Positions 1 through 8,962 of a stretch of 58,009 nt of DNA are shown piece by piece; within the stretch, counting starts at the first letter, position 1; every line of letters begins with the position of its first letter. Both the position numbers and the translations under genes were made by a program. Under the pieces are notes generated by a model, which made no database searches, was not told the origin of the DNA, and was given only the letters and a program-made list of their open reading frames with translations. The stretch comes from UBA4644 sp034933145 (lineage in GTDB: Bacteria > Bacillota > Clostridia > Oscillospirales > Butyricicoccaceae), in the NCBI GenBank assembly GCA_034933145.1, contig JAYFOA010000065.1, positions 1 through 58,009 of the forward strand, given 5' to 3'.

Positions 1-408
1 CAAATCGAGATCGTCAACTACTCCGGCATCTCCACCACCGCTTATAAACAGCAGGGCGACGACGGCTGGGATCTCTCCCCGAACGACTGGTCCCGCGGCG
101 CCTCCCGGACCTATCCGTATCAGTGCTTCTATTATTACACCAGCAGTTACTCCGGCAGTCCGAACAACTACTTCAACGATGAGTTTGACACACAGTACGT
201 AATTTGCGACGGCATGAAGCTTGGCGACTATGATACCCTTCTTCAGGAGACCCAAAAGCTGGAACTGATCTACCTCCAGCACGTCGTGCAGTGCCCGGTT
301 GTTCAGAATATAAACTATGAGCTCCAATCCGACCGTCTGATTCTGCCCGTCAGCACCTACATTCCGGGCTTCGGCTGGGGCGCGTGCTATGGTGACATCG
401 TGGAATAA
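1..408 (+). CDS. peptide ABC transporter substrate-binding protein, C-terminal part (family 5), cut by window edge
   Basis: An open frame runs in from the left edge in frame 1 and ends at TAA 406-408, giving the last 135 residues of a larger protein. The sequence is rich in Tyr, Trp and Asn and ends in a segment of the kind seen at the C-terminus of SBP_bac_5 extracytoplasmic binding proteins, which capture oligopeptides or dipeptides and deliver them to a membrane permease. The assignment rests mainly on context: DppB, DppC, DppD and DppF homologues follow in the usual order on the same strand. The first in-frame ATG (214) is internal, not a start. The signal peptide and lipobox would lie outside the window. 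Confidence 0.75.
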   Translation, partial: QIEIVNYSGISTTAYKQQGDDGWDLSPNDWSRGASRTYPYQCFYYYTSSYSGSPNNYFNDEFDTQYVICDGMKLGDYDTLLQETQKLELIYLQHVVQCPVVQNINYELQSDRLILPVSTYIPGFGWGACYGDIVE

Positions 409-444
409 CCCTAGATTTTACCAATTTAAATACATATAGCTTTT

Positions 445-480
445 CAAGAGCGTGCTGCCTTCGGTGGCGGTACGCTCTTG
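445..480 (+). terminator. intercistronic hairpin between binding protein and permease
   Basis: CAAGAGCGT (445-453) pairs with ACGCTCTTG (472-480), and the inner bases extend the stem to about 15 bp with two G-T pairs around a TTCGGT loop. No T-run follows, so it is probably an incomplete terminator or mRNA-stabilising hairpin. Such a structure would keep the binding protein in excess over the permease genes starting at 531. Confidence 0.55.
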
Positions 481-530
481 TCTATCATCATCAACCGGAA
501 CAGACAAAATCCCGTAGTGAGGAGAATTCC

Positions 531-1481
531 ATGTTTAAATACATTCTGTCGAGAATTGGCGCAATGCTCATCACCCTGTTCCTGGTAATGACGCTGTCAT
601 TTCTGGTGGTGCGTCTGATGCCGATGACCCTTTTTGAAAACCCGGAGGTCTCTGCGGAAATTCAGAGAAAGCTGGAAGACAAGTACCATCTGAATGATTC
701 TCTGCCTGTCCAATATTATTTCTTCATTAAGGACATTGTGACCGATCTGAACTTCGGCGTTTCGGTTAAACTCCGTCCCGGTCTGGATGTATTTGACATT
801 CTTGTCCAGCGGCTTCCGCCAACCATGCTCATTAACTTCCTATCGCTTTTTGTTGCGATCCCATTGGGACTCATTGCCGGCACGGCGGCGGCGCTGAAGC
901 GCAATACCTGGTTGGATCATGTAATCTCTTTCCTGGTGGTCATCTTCATCTCCGTACCCTCCTTTGTATTTGCGTCGGCCATGCAGTATGTGCTGACGTA
1001 CAAGCTCCCGCTGTTCCCGACACTTTTTGATTCCACAGCGACGACGTTTGCCGGCGTGCTCCATTCGCTGACGCTGCCTATCATCGCCCTGTCTTTGAAC
1101 CCAATTGCAACCATTGCCCGCTATTTACGCGGTGAACTGATTGAAAACATATCCTCGGAATATCTGCTGCTGGCTCGTACCAAAGGTCTGACGCGAACCC
1201 AGGCTATCGTCCGCCACGCCTTTCGCAACTCCCTGATCCCGATCTCCAATACGCTGATCTCCATGATCACCGGCATCATGGGCGGCTCGCTGGTCATCGA
1301 AAATATCTTCGCCATTCCCGGCGAAGGCGGCCTATTGGTCAAATCCATCATGGCAGGCGACCACTTTCTCACGGTGGCCGTGCTGATTTTCTATTCCGCG
1401 GTATCCCTGGTCACGATCCTGCTCGTCGATCTCTCCTATGGTATCATTGATCCGCGCGTGAAAATGGGAGGTGTCAGGTAA
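531..1481 (+). CDS. dppB: dipeptide/oligopeptide ABC transporter permease, DppB/OppB family
   Basis: 316 residues, the usual length for DppB/OppB. An N-terminal membrane segment (about residues 9-30) is followed by the conserved extracytoplasmic stretch ending near residue 95. Five further membrane segments follow, and the binding-protein-dependent permease (EAA) loop lies around residues 205-235, with the family pattern R-x-LRGELIENISSEYLLLARTKG. It forms half of the transmembrane channel for peptides. The start is ATG 531 with GAGGAG just upstream. The stop TAA overlaps the next ATG by one base (TAATG), so it is translationally coupled to dppC. Substrate range cannot be read from the sequence. 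Confidence 0.9.
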   Translation: MFKYILSRIGAMLITLFLVMTLSFLVVRLMPMTLFENPEVSAEIQRKLEDKYHLNDSLPVQYYFFIKDIVTDLNFGVSVKLRPGLDVFDILVQRLPPTMLINFLSLFVAIPLGLIAGTAAALKRNTWLDHVISFLVVIFISVPSFVFASAMQYVLTYKLPLFPTLFDSTATTFAGVLHSLTLPIIALSLNPIATIARYLRGELIENISSEYLLLARTKGLTRTQAIVRHAFRNSLIPISNTLISMITGIMGGSLVIENIFAIPGEGGLLVKSIMAGDHFLTVAVLIFYSAVSLVTILLVDLSYGIIDPRVKMGGVR

Positions 1482-2632
1482 TGATTCATGATCAAAACAA
1501 TTTGCCGAAAGAGCTGCTTGACATTCCCGCTTCCGCATTTGAATCGTTGAACCAGGGAAACATCCATGACGAAAAATTTCAGACCAAGCCCATCGGCTTT
1601 TTTAAGGATGCGATGATTCGTCTGAGTAAAAGCAAAGTCTCCATAACCGCCGCGACCATCATCGGCATCATTATTGTGCTGGCCATCCTCGTCCCCAATA
1701 TCACTGGGTACTCCTACACAGATCAGAATGTCAACCAGAAAAATCTTCCCCCGAGGATCCCTTATCTGGAGAGTCTGGGCATCGCGGACGGGAGCCGCGT
1801 GCTACAGAACCGGCAGGTCGCATCCCTTACGGACACATCCCGTTACCCTGAAGGCAGCATCATTGAATACTTCAACATATACGAATCCGGAGGCGTTCAG
1901 ATGTGCGACGTCAGGGTTGATTATTATAAGTACTGCCACGTGGCCGATGGCGAGTATCACTGGCTCGGCACGGATTATCTGGGCAGAGACCTTCTTACAA
2001 GGCTTTTCAAGGGTGCGCGGATTTCACTTCTGATTGCCGTGTTCACCGTGTTCACCAACATTTTCATCGGCGTGGTCTACGGCGCCATTTCCGCCTATTA
2101 TGGCGGCAGGACCGATATCTTCCTCACACACTTTGCGGAAGTCCTTGACGGGTTACCCTATATTGTCGTGACGATTTTATTCATGCTTATGTTGGGTTCC
2201 GGCATGTTTTCCATCATCCTGGCCCTGACCGTCACAGGCTGGATCGGAACATCCCGGCTGATCCGCGCTCAGTTTTACCGCTTTAAGGGCCGGGAATATG
2301 TACTCGCCGCCCGCACCCTGGGCGTTCCCGACCGGACGCTGATCTTCCGCCATATCCTGCCCAACTGTGTTGGGCCCCTGATCACCCGCGCCATGATCGC
2401 AATCCCGGGCGCCATCTTCTCCGAGTCCTTCCTGGCCTACATCGGCCTGGGCATCAAGCCGCCTAACCCGTCCATCGGCGTTTTGCTGTCCGAAGGCCAG
2501 AGCGTGCTTCTGCAATATCCGTATCAAGTCGTTTTCCCGGCAATCCTCATCTCGGTGCTGATGATTGCCTTCAACCTGTTTTCAAATGGTCTGCGCGATG
2601 CGCTCGACCCGAGCAAGCGCGGAGAGGAGTGA
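1481..2632 (+). CDS. dppC: dipeptide/oligopeptide ABC transporter permease, DppC/OppC family, with enlarged external loop
   Basis: 383 residues, clearly longer than the roughly 300 usual for DppC. After a cytoplasmic N-terminus and a first membrane helix (about residues 50-72) there is an external segment of about 90 residues before the conserved HWLGTDYLGRDLLTR motif (about 160-174). The family normally has only a short linker there. The remaining membrane helices and the EAA loop (around GREYVLAARTLGVPDRTLIFRH, given here only as the family pattern) are normal. It pairs with DppB to form the channel. The start ATG 1481 overlaps the dppB stop and the stop is 4 bases before dppD. Confidence 0.9.
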   Translation: MIHDQNNLPKELLDIPASAFESLNQGNIHDEKFQTKPIGFFKDAMIRLSKSKVSITAATIIGIIIVLAILVPNITGYSYTDQNVNQKNLPPRIPYLESLGIADGSRVLQNRQVASLTDTSRYPEGSIIEYFNIYESGGVQMCDVRVDYYKYCHVADGEYHWLGTDYLGRDLLTRLFKGARISLLIAVFTVFTNIFIGVVYGAISAYYGGRTDIFLTHFAEVLDGLPYIVVTILFMLMLGSGMFSIILALTVTGWIGTSRLIRAQFYRFKGREYVLAARTLGVPDRTLIFRHILPNCVGPLITRAMIAIPGAIFSESFLAYIGLGIKPPNPSIGVLLSEGQSVLLQYPYQVVFPAILISVLMIAFNLFSNGLRDALDPSKRGEE

Positions 2633-2636
2633 CGGT

Positions 2637-3704
2637 ATGACTGCTGAAAATATGAACGACGATGTTATCCTACGCGTCAGAAATTTAAAGATCAGTTTCC
2701 GCACTTACGGCGGTCTTGTCCAAGCCGTCCGCGGCGTCGACTTTGACCTGCACCGCGGCGAGACGTTGGCCATCGTGGGTGAGTCCGGCTCCGGCAAATC
2801 GGTCAGCATCAAAGCGGTCATGGGCATCCTCGCCAACAACGCCATCATCGAATCCGGTGAGATCTGGTACGCCGGCAAGGACCTGACCAAGGTCGGCGAA
2901 GACGACTTCCACCATATCCGCGGAAATCGGATCGGCCTGATCTTTCAGGACCCGCTCTCCGCCCTCAATCCGATCATGAAGATCGGAAAGCAGATCACAG
3001 AGGTTCTCCACCTCAATCAGAAAATGAGCAGGGAAGCCGCCAGGGAGAAGGCTCTGGAGCTGATGCGGGTCGTCGGCATTCCCGATGCAGAACGCCGCTT
3101 CGACCAGTACGCGTTCCAGTTCTCCGGCGGCATGCGTCAGCGGATCGTCATCGCTATTGCTCTGGCGGGCAATCCGGAGATTCTGATCTGTGACGAGCCC
3201 ACCACCGCGCTGGATGTCACCGTCCAGGCAAAAATCCTGGAGCAGATCAATCAGATCAAAAAAGATCACAACCTTTCCGTCATTTTTATCACGCACGACC
3301 TGGGCGTCGTGGCCAACATGGCGGATCGAGTCAACGTTATGTACGCCGGAAAGATAGTAGAGACCGGTACCAACGAGGAAATCTTCTTTGCGTCGGCTCA
3401 TCCGTATACCTGGGCATTGCTGTCCTCCATGCCGGACCTGCAGACCAAAGAACGTCTGATGGCCATCCCCGGCACCCCGCCTAATATGATTTTTCCGCCC
3501 AAAGGTGACTCCTTTGCACCGCGCAATCAGTTCGCGATGAAGATCGATTACGAGAAGGAACCGCCAATGTTTAAAATCACAGAGACCCACAGCGCGGCGA
3601 CCTGGCTGCTGCATCCCATGGCTCAGGAGAATCATATTGAAATGCCGGCCGCCCTGAAGGCTCGTATTGAGCGTATGAAAAGGAGGGGAACGGTAAATGA
3701 CTGA
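2637..3704 (+). CDS. dppD: peptide ABC transporter ATP-binding protein, DppD/OppD family, lacking the C-terminal cysteines
   Basis: 355 residues from ATG 2637, chosen because GGAGAGGAG lies directly upstream and 4 bases separate it from the dppC stop; a longer in-frame reading would overlap dppC. Walker A is GESGSGKS (residues 48-55), the signature is FSGGMRQR and Walker B is ILICDEPTTALD. An oligopeptide-transporter C-terminal domain follows (PGTPPNM). In most DppD/OppD proteins this domain carries four cysteines in the pattern CPFAPRC...C...C. Here the matching stretch reads GDSFAPRNQFAMKIDYEKEPP and later ATWLLHP, so all four are replaced by D, N, D and T. ATPase function should be intact; any Fe-S or metal site at the C-terminus should be absent. 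Confidence 0.9.
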   Translation: MTAENMNDDVILRVRNLKISFRTYGGLVQAVRGVDFDLHRGETLAIVGESGSGKSVSIKAVMGILANNAIIESGEIWYAGKDLTKVGEDDFHHIRGNRIGLIFQDPLSALNPIMKIGKQITEVLHLNQKMSREAAREKALELMRVVGIPDAERRFDQYAFQFSGGMRQRIVIAIALAGNPEILICDEPTTALDVTVQAKILEQINQIKKDHNLSVIFITHDLGVVANMADRVNVMYAGKIVETGTNEEIFFASAHPYTWALLSSMPDLQTKERLMAIPGTPPNMIFPPKGDSFAPRNQFAMKIDYEKEPPMFKITETHSAATWLLHPMAQENHIEMPAALKARIERMKRRGTVND

Positions 3705-4647
3705 TCCGGAGTACATCCTTGAAGTAAAGCATCTCTGTCAGCACTTCAGCTCCGGTCACGGCAAAAAGAAGCTGGTGGTCAAGGCGGTGGACGATGTCAG
3801 CTTCGGCATCCGTCCCGCCGAAACCTTCGGTCTGGTGGGCGAGTCGGGCTGCGGCAAGACCACCACCGGCCGCACCATCATCCGCCTGTATAACCCTACC
3901 TCCGGCAGCATGACCTTCGACGGCCGGGACATCGCGGGCAAGATGAACAACGAGCTGCGACGCTATCTGACCTCCAATATGGCCATGATCTTTCAGGACC
4001 CCATCGAATCCCTGAACCCGAAGATGACCATTGAAGAAATCGTCGGCGAGGGGTTAAAGGTCCGCGGTATGAGGGACAAGGATGAAGTCCGCAGACGGGT
4101 CGTTGAGATGTTGGAAAAGGTAGGTCTTGTGCAGGAGCATGCCACCCGCTATCCGCACGAATTTTCCGGCGGCCAGCGTCAGCGTATCGGTATTGCCCGC
4201 GCCATTATCATCAATCCGAGGATAGTCATCGCCGATGAGCCGGTATCCGCACTGGATGTATCCGTTCAGGCCCAGGTCATCAACCTGCTCAATGACCTGA
4301 AGGAGGAAATGGGGCTGACTATCCTGTTCATCGCCCACAACCTGTCTGTGGTTAAATATTTTTCCGATCGCATCGGCGTCATGTATTACGGGCATCTGGT
4401 GGAAGTGGCTAAGGGCGACGATCTATATGCCAAACCGCTGCATCCCTACACCCGGGCGCTGCTTTCCGCCATCCCGGAGCCCAACCCGCTGACCGAGCGG
4501 ACCCGCGTCCGTATCGACTATGTACCGGAGCGTGACCACGATTATTCCGTGGAGCAGCCCTCCGTGGTGGAAGTTGAGCCGGACCACTTCGTCTACTGCT
4601 CGCCTTCCGAGCTTGCCCAGTACCGGGAGCGCATCCGGAATGCTTGA
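3697..4647 (+). CDS. dppF: peptide ABC transporter ATP-binding protein, DppF/OppF family
   Basis: 316 residues. Walker A is GESGCGKTT (about 48-56), the signature is FSGGQRQRIGIARA and Walker B is IVIADEPVSALD. It dimerises with DppD to energise peptide import. The start ATG 3697 overlaps the end of dppD by 8 bases and AGGAGGGG precedes it. The C-terminal region is shorter than in typical OppF and ends without the usual cysteine-containing HPRC-type motif, in line with the loss seen in DppD. It overlaps the deacylase gene downstream by 8 bases, so five or more genes form one operon. Confidence 0.9.
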   Translation: MTDPEYILEVKHLCQHFSSGHGKKKLVVKAVDDVSFGIRPAETFGLVGESGCGKTTTGRTIIRLYNPTSGSMTFDGRDIAGKMNNELRRYLTSNMAMIFQDPIESLNPKMTIEEIVGEGLKVRGMRDKDEVRRRVVEMLEKVGLVQEHATRYPHEFSGGQRQRIGIARAIIINPRIVIADEPVSALDVSVQAQVINLLNDLKEEMGLTILFIAHNLSVVKYFSDRIGVMYYGHLVEVAKGDDLYAKPLHPYTRALLSAIPEPNPLTERTRVRIDYVPERDHDYSVEQPSVVEVEPDHFVYCSPSELAQYRERIRNA

Positions 4648-6235
4648 TCTGCTGCTGAAAAACGGCCTGATCTGTGATGGAACCGCAGCGCCGGCCTTTC
4701 CGGGTGATATCGCTGTCAAAGACGGCAAAATTGTGGAGGCCGCGCCATCCGTCACGGGCGAAAGTGCAGAGATCGTGGACGTTTCCGGGCTGGTGGTCGC
4801 ACCGGCCTTCATCGACATGCATTCCCATTCCGATTCCTGGTTCATGGCCGATGGCTGTTGTCAGGCCGAGCTCTGTCAGGGCGTCGCCACCGAGATTGTG
4901 GGCCAGTGCGGCTCCTCCCCTTTTCCCCGCAGCGTGGGGCAGATGACCCAGCTGCGCAAGGATATTGCCGCCGGCAAGCTGTCCCGAATGGATGCCTATC
5001 AGGCCGGCAGCTTTGAAAAACTGCAGCGCCTGTGTAAGCCGGAAGACCGGATGTCCACCAATCTGGTACAGCTGGTGGGACACAATTCCGTCCGCCGGGG
5101 CGTCGTCGGGCCGGTCAGACGAGCCGCCTGGGAGGACGAGATTCAAATCTCCCGTTTTCTGCTGGAGCAAAACCTTGATCAGGGCTGCTGGGGCCTGTCT
5201 CTCGGCCTCGGCTATCCGCCCGGCCTGTTTGCCGAACAGCACGAGCTGGAAGAACTGGCCAAGGTCTGCCGCCGGTATGACGCAATCGTCTCCGTCCACA
5301 TGCGGGACGAGGGCGATAAGGTGTTTGAGTCACTGGAAGAGATGATCGACCTTGGCAAGGCCACCGGTGCCCATATCCACATCGCGCATTTGAAGCTGGG
5401 CGCCAGGAGCGTCTGGGGCCGGGCGGCAGAGCTGTACGAGCGGATCTGCAAAGCCCGAAAGGAAGGCGTCCGGCTGACCGCTGACCTGTATCCCTACGCT
5501 GCCTGCTCCACCGGCCTGTCCAGCCGGCTGCCCGATTGGGTGCTGGACGGCGGCATCGAACACGCCTGTACGCTGCTGGAAAAAAAGGGTTTGGAACACG
5601 ATGCGGTCCTGCAATTCTTTCGTGAAAAATATCCCCACCGGGCCGACGGCGACGGCTTCTGCATCATCGGCACCGGCGGCGCCTGTCCAGAGGCGGATGG
5701 CAAAACCGTAGGTCAGCTCAGCGAAAAATGGGGGCTGCCGGTGCCGGAAACCATGATTCAGGTGCTGCTCAAAACCCGCGGTAAGGAAAACTGCATCTTC
5801 TTCAACATGGCGGAGCAGGATGTACAGTGGCTGTTGGCGCAGGATCTGCTGGCCATCGGCTCCGCCGCCTGCCGGTCCTTTGACCCCGCCGTCAGCAACG
5901 GCAAACCCCATCCACGGACCTACGGCACCTTCCCCCGATTCCTGCGTCTGTGCCGGGAGCAGAAGCTTTGCTCGCTGGAAACGGCAATCCATCGCATCAC
6001 CCTGCTGCCGGCGGAAAACGTCGGGCTTCAGGACCACGGAGTGCTGAAACCCGGCATGGCGGCCGACATAACGGTGTTTGATTGGAAAAGCATTACCGAC
6101 ACCGCCACCTATGACGAGCCATTTCAGAAGCCCATCGGCATTTGCCACGTTCTCATCGGCGGGCAGTTTGCCCTGCGGGACGGAGAGCAGACGGCTGCCC
6201 GTTTGGGTAATTATCTGAAAAAGCCGCTGTATTGA
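4640..6235 (+). CDS. N-acyl-D-amino-acid deacylase (D-aminoacylase) family amidohydrolase, catalytic Asp position altered
   Basis: 531 residues from ATG 4640, which overlaps the dppF stop by 8 bases (ATGCTTGA). The N-terminal urease-type beta-sandwich (LDLLLKNGLICDGT) leads into a TIM barrel. The metal-binding H-x-H is in DMHSHSD, the cysteine ligand is in GQCGSS, and further His ligands are in HMRDEGD and HIAHLKLG. Members release free D-amino acids from N-acyl-D-amino acids. Family enzymes normally have a catalytic Asp in an SDG or TDG motif shortly before HPR-x-YGTFPR. Here the segment is IGSAACRSFDP ahead of HPRTYGTFPR, so that Asp is missing at its usual place. The paralogue at 31249-32853 retains it (CGTDGSHV). 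Linkage to a dipeptide importer suggests intracellular processing of imported N-acyl or peptidyl D-amino acids, but activity is uncertain. Confidence 0.8.
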   Translation: MLDLLLKNGLICDGTAAPAFPGDIAVKDGKIVEAAPSVTGESAEIVDVSGLVVAPAFIDMHSHSDSWFMADGCCQAELCQGVATEIVGQCGSSPFPRSVGQMTQLRKDIAAGKLSRMDAYQAGSFEKLQRLCKPEDRMSTNLVQLVGHNSVRRGVVGPVRRAAWEDEIQISRFLLEQNLDQGCWGLSLGLGYPPGLFAEQHELEELAKVCRRYDAIVSVHMRDEGDKVFESLEEMIDLGKATGAHIHIAHLKLGARSVWGRAAELYERICKARKEGVRLTADLYPYAACSTGLSSRLPDWVLDGGIEHACTLLEKKGLEHDAVLQFFREKYPHRADGDGFCIIGTGGACPEADGKTVGQLSEKWGLPVPETMIQVLLKTRGKENCIFFNMAEQDVQWLLAQDLLAIGSAACRSFDPAVSNGKPHPRTYGTFPRFLRLCREQKLCSLETAIHRITLLPAENVGLQDHGVLKPGMAADITVFDWKSITDTATYDEPFQKPIGICHVLIGGQFALRDGEQTAARLGNYLKKPLY

Positions 6236-6348
6236 CCGCAAATCTATACGTTCTGCAGGACCGCAGAAAACTGCAGCCTCTCAAATAAAAGCTCAAGGAT
6301 CGTATCCGAAGCTCTACCGTATTTCTCCGCAGCATTGCAGCCGCATCT

Positions 6349-6397
6349 TTTCAATATAAAAAACCTCCCGCCGGCGGCGGGAGGTTTTTATATTGAA
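6349..6397. terminator. bidirectional terminator after the peptide-transport operon
   Basis: A near-perfect inverted repeat: CCTCCCGCC and GGCGGGAGG form the core, flanked by A-runs and T-runs that also pair (AATATAAAAA with TTTTTATATT). T-runs follow the GC stem in both directions. It ends the dpp-deacylase operon on the + strand. Confidence 0.85.
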
Positions 6398-6528
6398 TGG
6401 CATTATGATCAGGAAATTGGCACACAGTTGTCGCAGGCATCCTAAAAGCATAATTGCATTTGTGCTGTGCGTTTTTTGTACGTACTCATAAACAAAAATC
6501 CGCTCCATTGTGCCATACGTTAAAGCTT

Positions 6529-6558
6529 TTGTATGACTTCCGGCAACATTGATACAAT
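6529..6558 (+). promoter_or_regulatory. candidate promoter of the lytS-like/lytR-like pair
   Basis: TTGTAT (6529-6534) and TACAAT (6553-6558) are separated by 18 bases in the 210-base stretch between the upstream terminator and the kinase start. An AAGG ribosome binding site lies at 6599-6602. The rest of the 6398-6608 gap shows no other clear element. Confidence 0.4.
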
Positions 6559-6608
6559 AATGAATAGAAAGTACATTTTGTTTGAAGATGATTGGATGAA
6601 GGTAATGT

Positions 6609-8285
6609 ATGACACAGATCTTTGATATACTGACCAACCTAATAAAAAATTTGGGCTTCATCGCGCTGATTGTCGTCGTTCTGAACCGTTTCCCAAGCTT
6701 TGGGCGATTAATGCAGAAGGAAAAATACAGAAAGCGGGATATCGCGGTATTGTCCCTGCTGTTTGGGGCGCTTGGCATTTACAGCACATACAGCGGGACC
6801 AATGTCGGCGGCGCGATTGCCAATACCCGTATGATGGCAATCATTGCCGGCGGTTTGCTCTGTGGTCCTACCATCGGAATTGCTTCCGGTTTGATTGCCG
6901 GTTTACATCGGCTGCTATTCATTCCCTATGGCATCACAAGCGTACCCTGCGCCATTTCAACTGCCCTTGCAGGGGTTTTCAGCGGCTACCTGCATACAAA
7001 AATAAAATATAAAAGCAAAAAATGGTTTATCGGATTAATGGTTGTTTTGTTCATGGGCATTTTTGAAATCGTTTTGATTCTATGTATTTCCAGGCCATTT
7101 AACATCGCTTTGTATATTTCCAAGAATATTTTCATTCCCATGACCTTCGCAAACGGGTTTGGCGCGGCTATTTTAATTCAGTTGATTGAGGATACAATCC
7201 AGCAAAAGGATAAAATAGCGGCCGCACAGGCGAAGCTGGCGTTGGAAATTGCCAATGAAACCCTGCCTTATTTCAAATCCAGCGACAATGATTCTTATGA
7301 AAAAATTTGCCGGATTATCAATGAAAACATTAAATCCGATGCGGTTGCGATTACGAACACTACCCATATTCTCGCCCATGTTGGCGTCGGGGATGATCAC
7401 CACTTCAAGAACCAGCCCATTCAAACAAAAGCAACGCTCGACTGCATCAGAACGAATCAGCCGATTATTCTAAGCACGGCACATGACATCAATTGCAGCG
7501 TGAAGGGCTGTCCTTTAAAATCGGGAATCGTCGTTCCCCTGAATGTAGGAAAAGAAACCATTGGCACCTTGAAAATATATTACGTTTCCGAAAATATGAT
7601 CAATGAGCGTATCAAGTCATTGGCGGTGGGCATCTCTCAGTTTATTTTTACCCAGATGGAAATGGTAAGAATTTCCGAGCTGGAAGAAAAGGCGCGCATC
7701 AGTGAAATCAAAGCGTTGCAGGCTCAAATCAATCCGCATTTTTTGTTCAATGCGTTGAATACCATCGCCGCATTTGTAAGGACCAGCCCGGACCGCGCAC
7801 GTGAGCTAATTGTGAATTTGAGCAACTTTTTACGATACAATTTGGAAGGATCCAGCAACATGGTCTCTGTTTACAGGGAGATGCATCATGTAATGGATTA
7901 TATTGAGATTGAAAAAGCCCGCTTCGGTTCCAAGCTGGAAATTGAGTACGATATTGCGAATAATATTAAAATTCCAATTCCGTCATTTATTATCCAGCCA
8001 TTGGTGGAAAACTCAATTAAGCACGGGATTCTGCCCAGTGAAAGAAGCGGCTTTGTAAAAATCAGAGCACATCAGCATGAAAAGCAGCTGTTTATTTCCA
8101 TCATCGACAACGGGGTCGGAATCCGGCAAGAGGTGATTGACCATCTGGACAGCAGCGATAACCGCCGGGTAGGGCTGAAAAATGTAAACAACAGGTTAAA
8201 GCTGCTTTATGGGGAAGGCCTGAAGTTTGAGCGGCTGAATCCAGGTACCAAAATAAGCTTCACCGTTAAGGAGATCAACACATGA
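6609..8285 (+). CDS. LytS/BtsS-type sensor histidine kinase
   Basis: 558 residues. Membrane segments of the 5TM-LYT type fill about residues 1-195. A GAF-like region follows (about 215-350), containing CSVKGCPLKSGIVVPL. The His_kinase domain has the conserved QINPHFLFN motif with His377, and a HATPase domain follows (PLVENSIKHG as N-box, DNGVGI as G-box). Such kinases sense small metabolites or envelope state; BtsS and YpdA respond to pyruvate. The start ATG 6609 has AAGG 6 bases upstream. The last bases overlap the response regulator start (ATGA), so the pair is co-translated. The nearby CstA-family gene suggests it controls uptake of pyruvate or a related substrate; that is inference. Confidence 0.88.
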   Translation: MTQIFDILTNLIKNLGFIALIVVVLNRFPSFGRLMQKEKYRKRDIAVLSLLFGALGIYSTYSGTNVGGAIANTRMMAIIAGGLLCGPTIGIASGLIAGLHRLLFIPYGITSVPCAISTALAGVFSGYLHTKIKYKSKKWFIGLMVVLFMGIFEIVLILCISRPFNIALYISKNIFIPMTFANGFGAAILIQLIEDTIQQKDKIAAAQAKLALEIANETLPYFKSSDNDSYEKICRIINENIKSDAVAITNTTHILAHVGVGDDHHFKNQPIQTKATLDCIRTNQPIILSTAHDINCSVKGCPLKSGIVVPLNVGKETIGTLKIYYVSENMINERIKSLAVGISQFIFTQMEMVRISELEEKARISEIKALQAQINPHFLFNALNTIAAFVRTSPDRARELIVNLSNFLRYNLEGSSNMVSVYREMHHVMDYIEIEKARFGSKLEIEYDIANNIKIPIPSFIIQPLVENSIKHGILPSERSGFVKIRAHQHEKQLFISIIDNGVGIRQEVIDHLDSSDNRRVGLKNVNNRLKLLYGEGLKFERLNPGTKISFTVKEINT

Positions 8286-8962
8286 ATTGCGTAATTGTGG
8301 ATGATGAATTGCCGGCCTGCGAAGAACTCAAATACTTTATTCTGGAATACAGCAGTATTGAGATCAAAGGGATTTTCCAAAGCAGCCTTGCCGCATTGGA
8401 ATATTTAACAAACAATCCGGTGGACGTCATTTTTCTGGACATTAACATGCCAAAGCTCAACGGCCTGGAGCTGGCAAAATTAGTAAAAAATACAAAGGTC
8501 GTATTCGTGACCGCCTATCGGGAATATGGCGCGGACGCCTTTGATTTAAATGCTTTTGATTACTTGGTCAAGCCCTACTCAAAAGAAAGGATCGTCGCTA
8601 CCTTTCATCGTCTGGCAAACAGGCATGAGAAAAAAGTACAGAAGCTAAGTGTTGTCTGCGAAGATAAAATCAGTATCGTGGACATATGTGATATTATTTT
8701 TATCGAGGCAAATCAGCGCGATGTGGATATTTACGTAAAAGGGCGAACCTACACCATGAACGAAGGGATATCCAAAATTCAGGAAAAGCTGCCGGAAACC
8801 TTTCTCCGATGTCATCGAAAATTTATTGTCAATACAAATAAAATTGTAGAAATTATTAGCTGGTTTAACTATACCTACCTGCTGAAGCTGGAAGGTACCG
8901 ACAAAAAGGTTCCTGTCAGCAGACACTATATGATGCAGTTTAAGAATTCCATGCACATATAG
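8282..8962 (+). CDS. LytTR-family response regulator
   Basis: 226 residues. The N-terminal receiver domain has DD near the start, phosphoacceptor Asp53 in FLDINMPKLNG, and Thr and Lys at TAYREYG and LVKPYS. The C-terminal LytTR DNA-binding domain (about 125-226) contains FIEANQRDVDIY and the typical FLRCHRKFIVN motif. LytTR proteins bind pairs of direct repeats about two helical turns apart and recruit polymerase. The gene overlaps the kinase by 4 bases. The most likely target is the cstA-like gene 97 bases downstream, whose upstream region carries repeated ATGC elements. Confidence 0.9.
   Translation: MNCVIVDDELPACEELKYFILEYSSIEIKGIFQSSLAALEYLTNNPVDVIFLDINMPKLNGLELAKLVKNTKVVFVTAYREYGADAFDLNAFDYLVKPYSKERIVATFHRLANRHEKKVQKLSVVCEDKISIVDICDIIFIEANQRDVDIYVKGRTYTMNEGISKIQEKLPETFLRCHRKFIVNTNKIVEIISWFNYTYLLKLEGTDKKVPVSRHYMMQFKNSMHI

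Noticed and set aside
2685..3716. Long minus-strand open frame opposite dppD (343 codons).
   Set aside because: It is antisense to a gene with intact ABC motifs, has no recognisable domain and arises from GC-rich third positions.
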